Positions 5,694-12,736 of a stretch of DNA of 20,475 nt are shown here, piece by piece. The DNA is from Methanobacteriota archaeon (GTDB taxonomy: Archaea; Thermoplasmatota; Thermoplasmata; RBG-16-68-12; EA-27). A program made the position numbers and the translations under genes. The stretch is from positions 1 to 20,475 of the forward strand of contig JACQPO010000014.1 of assembly GCA_016207545.1 (NCBI GenBank), written 5' to 3'. The notes beneath the pieces are model-generated. The model ran no database searches and was not told the DNA's origin. It worked only from the letters and a program-made list of their open reading frames with translations. Position 1 is the stretch's first letter. Every line of letters begins with the position of its first letter.

Positions 5694-7892
5694 TCAGTAC
5701 AGAAGGCACTCGACGACACGGTCGTCCTCGAGCACTTTCGGAGCGAGGCGCTCCGGTTCGCCGAAACGAACGATAATGGAGTCCTTGGATGCTGAGACGT
5801 CTTGTACCGCTTGCGCCATGGGAGCCCAAGCGTCCACAAGAATTGAGCGAATGTACGAGGCCACCACGGAAGGCCCACCCGCCTCTTCGATTATTGAGAG
5901 CCCGGGACGGTGGCTCCGGGCAAGCAGGGAAGAGACAGATGGCCGCGTCATGACGAGAACCAGCAGCGAGTCGAAGAGAAGGTGGAGGGCCATTGCGATG
6001 CGGAACGGACCGACCACTGGGGAAACGATGAGCAAGAGGGAGAACAGAAAATCGACTCCGGCAAGGCCTAGGACAACGGCTCGCGGTGTGCGACGAAGCC
6101 ATGTCAGGTTCAGCGCAATGAATGATCCTAGGATGGACAGCCCGAGAACCGCGGCGGCGGCCCAGCCGGGGACTCCCGCCCCGAGAAGAGCATAGCCGAA
6201 TCCCCGGAGAGAGTGAAGGTGAGATGCTAGGACAATGACTGAGGATGCTGATAGGGCGAACCATGACACTGCGAGGACGACAAACAAGGGGATGTCCGGG
6301 AGCCTCCTCTGCGCGATGAGACCATCGGCCGTCCATTCCTGTGGGCGCCCGAGGACCTCCTCGTCCACCCGGGCCCGCGCGGGGTCGAGCCCTCGCTCTT
6401 CCAGATATGCGAGGAAATCCCGACCTTCCCATCCACATGTGGGCAGCGCCACGGGGCAGCGCGGGTGGAACCGACATCCTGCGGGTGGGCTGACGGCGCT
6501 GGGCACCTCGCCCTTCGGGAGCACCTTCGGTCGCCGCTTCTGCGGGTCAGGATTGGGAATCGCCTGGAGCAGCGCCTGCGTATAGGGATGTTTCGGATCC
6601 CCAAAAATCCGCGCGGAGGGACCCGACTCCACAATCCGGCCGAGATACATGATTGCGATTCGGTCACAGACGAGCTTTGCGGTCGCGAGGTCGTGCGTAA
6701 TGAAGACGTACGTGAGTCCATACTTTCGCTTCAGTTCCAAGAGGAGCTCGAGCACCTTGGCGCGGATGCTCATGTCGAGGAGCGCAACGGGCTCGTCAGC
6801 GATGAGGAGTAGGGGCCTCGGCGCAAGGGAACGCGCGATGACGACGCGCTGCTTCTGCCCGCCACTGATCTCCGCGGGTTGCTTCGCGTAGAACTGCTCC
6901 GGCGGGCGGAGCCCGACATCGTCGAGCAGGCGGTTCGCCCGTTCGCGCAGCGCCTCCCGCGTCGGATTCGGTGGCACATCGGTGTTCCCGACCGCGCGCT
7001 CCGCAGCGACCACGGTGGACCAATGCGCAGCGAGCGCGTGCTCAATCGCCTCCCCTACTGTAATTGCTGGGCTGAGGGCAGCGTGGGGATCCTGATAGAC
7101 AATCTGGACCTTCGACCGCAGTTGGCGGAGGATCCACGAGAATCCTCGGGTGGAGACCGCGGGGGGGCCGAGGAGGAGGCGTTCCGCGAGGGATAGGGGC
7201 GTTTCGGCACCGACGAGTTCTTCGGAAATCCCCATCGGATGGAGGACGAACCGCGTGGCGGGCAGCAGCCAGCCGGATCGGCGGATCAGGCCGACGAGGC
7301 CGGGCGTACCCAAGTAGATGAGGATGGCGCTCTGGAGGGCGATGAGGAAGAGGCCCCATGGCAACGCCAGGATGCCGAGGAGGATCCCGTATGCGGCGAC
7401 GATGCGCGCGGGACGGCGGGACCACGGTTTCATCCGGAACAGCGCGAAAGCGAAGACGGTCTGGAGGGCGGCCGCGACGAGCACCGCCGTGGCGGCAGCG
7501 CGTCCGAACGGGGGGATGTACGGGGGAAACGTGCCCGCGGGCACGAGGAGAACGGGAATCGCGTACGCCGCCGCCAACACCCACCAGAAGAGACAGGCGA
7601 GGCGGAGCCCCGGGGGACGAACGTACTCGCGCACGGTCTCCCCCTCGGGGAATCGGACGACCACCTCTCCGTCTGTAATCGGCGTCAACCCGAGGAGGGC
7701 GCGCCCCGTGGTCGTCTTGCCGCAGCCACTCTCGCCGACCAAGCCGAACACTTCGCCAGGCCACACGTCGAACGCCACGCCGTCGACGGCGCGGACGACG
7801 AGACTGCCGCCGCCGAGGAGCCGCTGGACGAATCCCTTGAACAACGGGTAATGGATCTTGAGATTCCGGGCGCGGACGAGGGGCTCGGCCAT
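5694..7892 (-). CDS. dppF: DppF/OppF-type ABC ATPase with two four-helix membrane modules, one inserted inside the nucleotide-binding domain
   Basis: All ATPase motifs are present: aromatic A-loop (HYPLF, 14-18), Walker A GESGCGKT (53-60), Q-loop VYQDP (Q267), signature ISGGQKQR (342-349), Walker B LLLIADE (E367), D-loop (ALLD) and H-loop H400. Normally Walker A and Q-loop are about 45-55 residues apart; here they are about 207 apart. The extra segment (about 80-258) holds four hydrophobic helices near 97-119, 132-152, 163-182 and 183-203. After the oligo_HPY tail (C473, C479, C486) comes a second hydrophobic block with helices near 534-556, 566-594, 604-626 and 631-648. The last residues, RVVECLLY, resemble the end of DppD (REVACYLY). 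Even helix numbers keep every ATPase part in the cytoplasm. Family length is about 320-430 residues; this is 732 in one uninterrupted frame. It is last in the A-B-C-D-F operon, 4 nt after dppD. I infer a membrane-embedded second ATPase of the importer. Confidence 0.87.
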   Translation of the reverse strand: MAEPLVRARNLKIHYPLFKGFVQRLLGGGSLVVRAVDGVAFDVWPGEVFGLVGESGCGKTTTGRALLGLTPITDGEVVVRFPEGETVREYVRPPGLRLACLFWWVLAAAYAIPVLLVPAGTFPPYIPPFGRAAATAVLVAAALQTVFAFALFRMKPWSRRPARIVAAYGILLGILALPWGLFLIALQSAILIYLGTPGLVGLIRRSGWLLPATRFVLHPMGISEELVGAETPLSLAERLLLGPPAVSTRGFSWILRQLRSKVQIVYQDPHAALSPAITVGEAIEHALAAHWSTVVAAERAVGNTDVPPNPTREALRERANRLLDDVGLRPPEQFYAKQPAEISGGQKQRVVIARSLAPRPLLLIADEPVALLDMSIRAKVLELLLELKRKYGLTYVFITHDLATAKLVCDRIAIMYLGRIVESGPSARIFGDPKHPYTQALLQAIPNPDPQKRRPKVLPKGEVPSAVSPPAGCRFHPRCPVALPTCGWEGRDFLAYLEERGLDPARARVDEEVLGRPQEWTADGLIAQRRLPDIPLFVVLAVSWFALSASSVIVLASHLHSLRGFGYALLGAGVPGWAAAAVLGLSILGSFIALNLTWLRRTPRAVVLGLAGVDFLFSLLLIVSPVVGPFRIAMALHLLFDSLLVLVMTRPSVSSLLARSHRPGLSIIEEAGGPSVVASYIRSILVDAWAPMAQAVQDVSASKDSIIVRFGEPERLAPKVLEDDRVVECLLY

Positions 7893-7896
7893 GGCA

Positions 7897-8844
7897 TCAC
7901 GAATACAGGTAGCAGGCCACTTCGCGCCCTTCGCGTGGCCGGGTGATCGGCGGGAAGGATGTGGAGCAATGGGGCATCACGGACGGACACCGCGGATGGA
8001 AGGGACACCCACTCGGCGGGTGGAGGAGATCGGGAGGCTGCCCGGGAATGGACCGCAACTCCGTCGTGTCGAGATCGATGACGGACTCGAGAAGCCCCTT
8101 CGTGTACGGGTGTTGAGGCTCCTCGAACACGTCGAGGACTCCGCCCCGCTCCGCAAGGTGGCCTGCGTACATGACGGCGATTTCGTCTGCATACTCCGCG
8201 ACGAGGCCGAGGTTGTGCGTAATCAGGAGAACACCCATGTCGAATTCCCGCTTGATCGACCGCAGCAGCTCCAGGATCTGGGCTTCCACGATGACGTCGA
8301 GCGATGTCGTCGGTTCGTCCGCGATGAGGAGGCTCGGACGAAACACGAGGGCGAGGGCGATCATAATCCGCTGGCGCATGCCGCCGGAGAACTCGTGCGG
8401 GTACTGCTTGATGCGGTCGGGCGGGATGCGGACCGCCGCCAGGATTTCGCGCGCCCGTTTCTCCGCGTCCTCCTTCTCCGTCTCCGGCTCGTGAGCCCGG
8501 ATGAGCTCCACGAAGTGGTCGCGGATCGTCATGAGCGGGTTCAGCCGCGTCATCGGGTCCTGGAAGACGAGGGAGAGGTTGCGTCCGCGGTACTTCTGCA
8601 GGGTCGCCTCGTCCGCGGCCACCAGGTCCACGCCGTCGAACACGATGGAACCCTCGACCCGGGTGCCTTCCGGGATAATCCCGAGAATCGCCTTCCCGAG
8701 GGTCGACTTCCCGCATCCGCTCTCCCCTACGAGTCCCACGGTGGTGCCCCGCTCCACCCGGAGGGTCGCGTCGTTCACGGCGACGATTGGGCCGGAACGG
8801 GTGCGATAGGCCACCGTGAGATGCGAAATGTCGAGCAGGCTCAT
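7897..8844 (-). CDS. dppD: Peptide/nickel-type ABC transporter ATP-binding protein DppD
   Basis: This 315-residue ATPase is of normal length and has every motif in place: Walker A GESGCGKS (40-47), Q-loop FQDP (Q95), signature FSGGMRQR (152-159), Walker B LLIADEP (E177) and H-loop H210. The C-terminal oligo_HPY domain contains HPYTKGLLES and four cysteines (C280, C286, C293, C311) in the pattern reported to hold an iron-sulfur cluster in mycobacterial OppD. Its start codon overlaps the dppC stop by 4 nt (ATGA), with GGAGGCGG just upstream, so it is translationally coupled. It would pair with the unusual DppF to power uptake through DppB-DppC. The substrate (dipeptides, oligopeptides or another small solute) cannot be decided from sequence. 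Confidence 0.93.
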   Translation of the reverse strand: MSLLDISHLTVAYRTRSGPIVAVNDATLRVERGTTVGLVGESGCGKSTLGKAILGIIPEGTRVEGSIVFDGVDLVAADEATLQKYRGRNLSLVFQDPMTRLNPLMTIRDHFVELIRAHEPETEKEDAEKRAREILAAVRIPPDRIKQYPHEFSGGMRQRIMIALALVFRPSLLIADEPTTSLDVIVEAQILELLRSIKREFDMGVLLITHNLGLVAEYADEIAVMYAGHLAERGGVLDVFEEPQHPYTKGLLESVIDLDTTELRSIPGQPPDLLHPPSGCPFHPRCPSVMPHCSTSFPPITRPREGREVACYLYS

Positions 8845-9746
8845 CGGGTGTCCCGCCTCCGCAGCAGCGGGTTCAGGATGTCGTTAAGGCCCTCGGAGAT
8901 GAACGCGAGGGCCGTCGTCAGGCTGATGATCGCGAGGCCGGGGAACACGGCCGACCACCAGTTCGTCTGAAAGCCGCGTTGCACCGCGCGGGACACGTCG
9001 AGCCCCCAGTCCGGGATGTCGACGGGCAAGCCGAGACCTAAGAAGCTGAGCCCCGCCTGGGTGAGGATCGCGTCCGCGGCGCTCACGGAAAAGATCACGG
9101 GGATGCTCTGCGCGACGGGAGGCAGTACGTACCGGGTCAAGACCATCATCCGGGGAAGGGCAAGGGCGTCGCTCGCCTCGACGAACAGTTCCTCCTTCAC
9201 AGACGCGACGTGGTTGCGAATCACGCGGAAATACGTGGGGATGTACACGAGCGCGATGACGAGGGAGACGTTGACGATGCCCTGGCCGAGAACCGCGGCG
9301 ACGACGACCGCAAGGAGGAGGCCCGGAAACGCGTAGATGGAATCCATGACGAGGACGAGGAAGCGGTCGAGGAGACCTCCGTAGTAGCCGGAGACGAGGC
9401 CGAGGGGCGCGCCAATCGCAAGAGAGAGGATGGAGGAGATCGCGACGACGGCGAGGGGAACCCGCGCGCCCCACACCACGCGGCTGAACATGTCCTGACC
9501 GATCGGGTTCGTTCCGAACACGTGCTGGCTACTCGGCGGGGTTGCGCCGGATTGGACGGAGAAGTTAGGCTCGTACGGGGCAATCCACGGGGCGAGAACG
9601 GCGACGACGACGAACGCGACGACGACGACCAGGCCCATCCAGACGAGGACGCCCGCAACGGTGCGCGACTGGCCCCAAAAGATCCCGAGGGCCCGTCCGA
9701 CCATGGACCGGCGCAAGAGGCCGGCGGAGACCGTTGTCGTTGCCAT
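8841..9746 (-). CDS. dppC: Peptide/nickel-type ABC transporter permease DppC
   Basis: This 301-residue membrane protein has the DppC order: a first helix (about 31-55), the extracytoplasmic HVFGTNPIGQDMFSRVVWG stretch (75-93) that marks the family, then five more helices. The cytoplasmic EAA loop, EELFVEASDALALPRMMVL (about 185-203), is where the ATPases dock. The length is normal. It follows dppB after 9 nt and overlaps dppD by 4 nt, which makes a single transcript very likely. With DppB it forms the channel of the importer. No oddities were seen. Confidence 0.94.
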   Translation of the reverse strand: MATTTVSAGLLRRSMVGRALGIFWGQSRTVAGVLVWMGLVVVVAFVVVAVLAPWIAPYEPNFSVQSGATPPSSQHVFGTNPIGQDMFSRVVWGARVPLAVVAISSILSLAIGAPLGLVSGYYGGLLDRFLVLVMDSIYAFPGLLLAVVVAAVLGQGIVNVSLVIALVYIPTYFRVIRNHVASVKEELFVEASDALALPRMMVLTRYVLPPVAQSIPVIFSVSAADAILTQAGLSFLGLGLPVDIPDWGLDVSRAVQRGFQTNWWSAVFPGLAIISLTTALAFISEGLNDILNPLLRRRDTR

Positions 9747-9755
9747 GGGAACGCC

Positions 9756-10778
9756 TCAATATCGTATCCTTGGGTCGAGCCAGGCGGCCAGGATGTCAAT
9801 CACGACGGAAACGAAGACCATGATGAGCGCGTAGTACACGACGGCGCCTTGGAGGGCAGGGTAGTCCCGCGCGCCGATCGCGTTCGCCACGTACAGCCCT
9901 ATTCCCGGCCACGAGAACACGGTCTCCGTGAGGATTGCCCCGCTGAACAAAATCGCAAACGTGAGGCCGATCGTCGTTGCAACAGGGACCATCGCGTTCT
10001 TGAGCGCGTGGTGGTAGAACACGTCGCCACGGCGCACGCCCCGCGCCTTCGCGGCCTCTACGTAGTCCGCTTGGAGGGACTGGAGCATATTCGCCCGCAC
10101 CATCCGCGCGAAAAATCCCGAGAGCACGAGGCCCAACGTCGTCGCGGGGAGAACGAGGTGTTTCAGCGCGTCGAGGAACGTGACGAACTGGCCCGTAAGC
10201 AGGCTGTCGACCGTGTACAGACCCGTGATTGTCGGCGGCAAGGGCAGGCGCGCATCGAGGCGGCCCCCGACGTCGAACCAGCCGAGGCCGACCGCGAAGA
10301 TGAGCTGCATGATGATGCCGAACCAGAAGATGGGGGTGTTGTACAGCACGGCGGCCGTGAGCCTCGAGGCGACATCGGCGGGGCGGTCCCGGCGCGTCGC
10401 GGAAACGACGCCCAGCAGAACCCCAACGACGATCGCGACGGCCATGCTCGCTATCGTAAGCTCAATCGTTGCAGGCAGCCGATGGGCAATGTCCTCGGCG
10501 ACCGGACGTTGCGTGAACAAGGACGCCCCCATGTCCCCCGTGAAAATCCGCCGCAGGTAGTCGAAATACTGGATATACAAGGGCCGATCAAGTCCCAGCT
10601 GCTTGCGGATGACGTCCGCAAACTGCGCGTTTCGCTCGCCCAGGATCTGTGAGACCGGGTCGCCTGGAGCGGCGCGAAGGAAGTAGAAGACGAGCGTCAG
10701 CAGGATGAACATCATCGGCACGGTGAGGGCGAGACGCTGCAGGACGTAGGCACGCAGGGAGCTCGTGGCACGGGGCAT
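9756..10778 (-). CDS. dppB: Peptide/nickel-type ABC transporter permease DppB
   Basis: The 340-residue product begins with the typical DppB amino-terminal helix (YVLQRLALTVPMMFILLTLV, 11-30) followed by FYFLRAAPGDP and the conserved LGLDRPLYIQY (61-71). About six hydrophobic segments follow. The EAA loop is at 238-262 (DYVEAAKARGVRRGDVF). Residues 279-297 (SGAILTETVFSWPGIGLYV) are the characteristic periplasmic-side motif. A strong ribosome-binding sequence, AAGGAGG at 10783-10789 on the plus coordinates, lies 5 nt before the ATG, unlike the leaderless genes nearby; this is as expected for an internal operon gene. It is separated from dppA by a gap with a hairpin and T-run. Confidence 0.94.
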   Translation of the reverse strand: MPRATSSLRAYVLQRLALTVPMMFILLTLVFYFLRAAPGDPVSQILGERNAQFADVIRKQLGLDRPLYIQYFDYLRRIFTGDMGASLFTQRPVAEDIAHRLPATIELTIASMAVAIVVGVLLGVVSATRRDRPADVASRLTAAVLYNTPIFWFGIIMQLIFAVGLGWFDVGGRLDARLPLPPTITGLYTVDSLLTGQFVTFLDALKHLVLPATTLGLVLSGFFARMVRANMLQSLQADYVEAAKARGVRRGDVFYHHALKNAMVPVATTIGLTFAILFSGAILTETVFSWPGIGLYVANAIGARDYPALQGAVVYYALIMVFVSVVIDILAAWLDPRIRY

Positions 10779-10815
10779 GACTCCTCCTTAGCCGAGGGCT
10801 GACCGCGGTACCGTG

Positions 10816-10852
10816 CAAAAAGGGTTTGGTGAGGGTGGGGGGTCCCACCCTC
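10816..10852 (-). terminator. Hairpin plus T-run between dppA and dppB (candidate attenuator)
   Basis: GAGGGTGGG (10831-10839) and CCCACCCTC (10844-10852) form a perfect 9-bp stem with a 4-nt loop. On the transcribed strand it starts 12 nt after the dppA stop and is followed by ACCAAACCC and then TTTTT (10816-10820). Partial termination or mRNA end protection here would give more binding protein than permease, a common need in such operons. T-runs alone terminate archaeal RNA polymerase; the role of the stem is inferred. Confidence 0.5.
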
Positions 10853-10864
10853 AAGGTCTGCCCG

Positions 10865-12580
10865 TCACGTAAAGCGGATCGTGAAGTAGCGGAAGAACTG
10901 GGAATCGTCCAAGATGACTCCCGTCACGCTCTTCTTGTACACGACCTGCTGCGCCGTCTGCCACAGCGGGATGTAGGGCACGTCCGCCGCCAACGCGTCT
11001 TGGATGTCCGAGAGCGTCTGCGCCCGTTGCGTCGGATCCGACTGTTGCGCTTGCAGCTCGATTAGCTGGTCGAGCGTCGCGTTCTGGTACCACGATCCGA
11101 AGCTCGTGGTGCCGCCGGACGCGTAGTGGAGGAACGGGAACACGTAGTTGTCCGGATCCAGGTAGTCGGGGAACCAGCCCAGCAAGAACACCCGGAACTG
11201 GCCCGCCGCGAAGCTTTGGCGGTACGTGCCCCACTCCTGGGAGTTAAGGGTCACGGAGATCAGCCCGGTTTCCTGCCATTGCGACTGGAGCAGGACGGCG
11301 ACGTCCGCTTCTGTCGTCCCGTATCGGGCTGGGGTGTACCACAGCGTAATCGCCAGCTTGTTGGCCTCCGAATACCCGGCGGCGGTGAGCAGGGCCCGCG
11401 CCCGAGCCAAATCCCTCGGGTAGGCGGACTGGAAGACGTCCTCGTGACCGAACATCCCGCGGGGGATCAGGCTGTAGAGAGGCTGCGTCGTGTCCAGGAA
11501 CACCGTCTTTACGATTTGTCCCCGATCCACGGCGTACGCCAAGGCTTGGCGGAGACGCACGTCGCTGAACGGCGGGTCCCGCGAGTTGAACACGAGGTAC
11601 CGGATGACGGGGCTGTCGCCTTGCTCCGCCTTGAACCGCGCGTCCACGGAGAGGAGCTGGAAGGCCTGAGGATGCAGGTTCCGGTACGCCACGTCGATTT
11701 CGCCCGTGGCCATGGCAAGGGCTAACCCGGCGTCGGTTTCGTAGAAGCGAATCACGACCTTCTCCACGGCGGCGGGCGTTCCGAAGAACCGTGTGTTCCG
11801 CACGAGCTCGGCCCGCTCCCCGGACACGAAGACCGAAAGCTGGTACGGGCCGCTCGCCGAGATTTCGAGCGGATCCGGCACGAACTCATCCGCAGGATAG
11901 TTGTTGGGGTTCACGGGAGCCATGCTGGTGAAAGCCAGGAGGTACTGCATCGGCGACCAGACCCGGCCCATGTGAATCTTAGCCGTGGTCGCATCCACGA
12001 CCTCCACGCCCGACGCGACATAATTGGCCCACGCGGCGTCGACCTCTGCCTGGGTGTGTGTTGGCGGGTCCTTCGTGAGACCTGAATAGGCGGTGACGTA
12101 GCCGTTCGCGCCGTCAATCGCGTCGAGCAGGAAGGATGGGACTGCAAGACGGTCCTGCTGGGACGCGGCGTCAAACTTCGCACCAACGGCCCGATCGATT
12201 GAGTGCTTGATCGTGTCCGCGTCAATCGCCGTCCCGTCCTCGAAGGTCGCCCCGGACCGGAGCTTCAGGGTGTACGTCAGCCCGTCGCTGCTGATCCCGC
12301 CGTTCTGGGCCGTCGGGACTTCCGTCAGCAACATGGGCTCCAAGGTACCGTCTCCCGACTGACTGTAGGTCAGAAGCGTCGCCATCGTGTTCTGCAGCAT
12401 GTTCACAGAGAAGTAGTTGTATGAGTCCGAGGGATCCATCGTCTCCTCTCGCTCCGTCGTGCCCACAACCAAGACCGTCGGCGTCGTCGGCGCACGTGGG
12501 ATGTACACGTACGCGACTGCCACTAGCACGATGAGCACGATGACGATGAGGCTCACAATGATTGCATTTCTTCGGTTCAA
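10865..12580 (-). CDS. dppA: Peptide-type ABC transporter substrate-binding protein, N-terminally membrane-anchored
   Basis: This family-5 (SBP_bac_5) binding protein is about 571 residues. It opens with MNRRNAI and a hydrophobic helix (IIVSLIVIVLIVLVAVAYVY) followed by a short Pro/Thr linker. There is no lipobox cysteine, so the helix is probably an uncleaved anchor holding the protein on the outer face. Family signatures include TLKLRSGATFEDGTAIDADT with the usual KHSIDRA continuation, the VRLRQALAYAVDR helix, and a C-terminal IPLWQTAQQVVY. I place the start at a TTG (12580) because a full GGAGGT lies 6 nt before it; an in-frame GTG at 12601 would add seven residues and sits about 32 nt after the TATA-like box, so it remains possible. 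It is the first gene of the operon, divergent from egsA. The ligand class is inferred from family only. Confidence 0.9.
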   Translation of the reverse strand: MNRRNAIIVSLIVIVLIVLVAVAYVYIPRAPTTPTVLVVGTTEREETMDPSDSYNYFSVNMLQNTMATLLTYSQSGDGTLEPMLLTEVPTAQNGGISSDGLTYTLKLRSGATFEDGTAIDADTIKHSIDRAVGAKFDAASQQDRLAVPSFLLDAIDGANGYVTAYSGLTKDPPTHTQAEVDAAWANYVASGVEVVDATTAKIHMGRVWSPMQYLLAFTSMAPVNPNNYPADEFVPDPLEISASGPYQLSVFVSGERAELVRNTRFFGTPAAVEKVVIRFYETDAGLALAMATGEIDVAYRNLHPQAFQLLSVDARFKAEQGDSPVIRYLVFNSRDPPFSDVRLRQALAYAVDRGQIVKTVFLDTTQPLYSLIPRGMFGHEDVFQSAYPRDLARARALLTAAGYSEANKLAITLWYTPARYGTTEADVAVLLQSQWQETGLISVTLNSQEWGTYRQSFAAGQFRVFLLGWFPDYLDPDNYVFPFLHYASGGTTSFGSWYQNATLDQLIELQAQQSDPTQRAQTLSDIQDALAADVPYIPLWQTAQQVVYKKSVTGVILDDSQFFRYFTIRFT

Positions 12581-12586
12581 GCCGCT

Positions 12587-12592
12587 ACCTCC
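12587..12592 (-). promoter_or_regulatory. Consensus ribosome-binding site deciding the dppA start
   Basis: GGAGGT on the minus strand is followed by AGCGGC and then TTG at 12580. This is the best ribosome-binding sequence ahead of any first-in-operon gene in the window and argues for the TTG start over the upstream GTG at 12601. Confidence 0.55.
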
Positions 12593-12628
12593 ATGCCCCA
12601 CCAGGCGGTCGCTGAGAGGGTGCGCGGG

Positions 12629-12637
12629 ATATTAAGC
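12629..12637 (-). promoter_or_regulatory. TATA-like box for the dpp operon
   Basis: CTTAATATC on the minus strand, centred near 12633, is the only AT-rich element upstream of dppA. Transcription about 26 nt on would begin near 12607, giving a leader of about 27 nt to the TTG start that contains the GGAGGT. Confidence 0.5.
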
Positions 12638-12702
12638 TTGCCCCCTATCTGGTTCAGCAGTCGAATCGTCAAGCCTGGGCTCGCGGAATCCAGACGCCCT
12701 AC

Positions 12703-12711
12703 CTTTAAGTA
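12703..12711 (+). promoter_or_regulatory. TATA box for egsA
   Basis: CTTTAAGTA is centred 30 nt before the ATG at 12737, predicting an essentially leaderless mRNA. It supports the first ATG rather than the internal one at 12782. Confidence 0.6.
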
Positions 12712-12736
12712 CAGGCGGGCGGGATAACCGCGGGTC

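Noticed and set aside
5694..7892. Idea that the split ATPase is two or three genes joined by sequencing error
   Set aside because: The frame is continuous over 732 codons, both membrane blocks have even helix numbers, and each ATPase motif appears once and in order, which an accidental join would hardly give; read mapping is still the decisive test.
9210..10652. 480-codon plus-strand frame opposite dppB and dppC
   Set aside because: Extremely rich in Asp, Glu, Arg and His, as expected for the antisense of membrane-protein codons; the minus-strand permeases are unmistakable.
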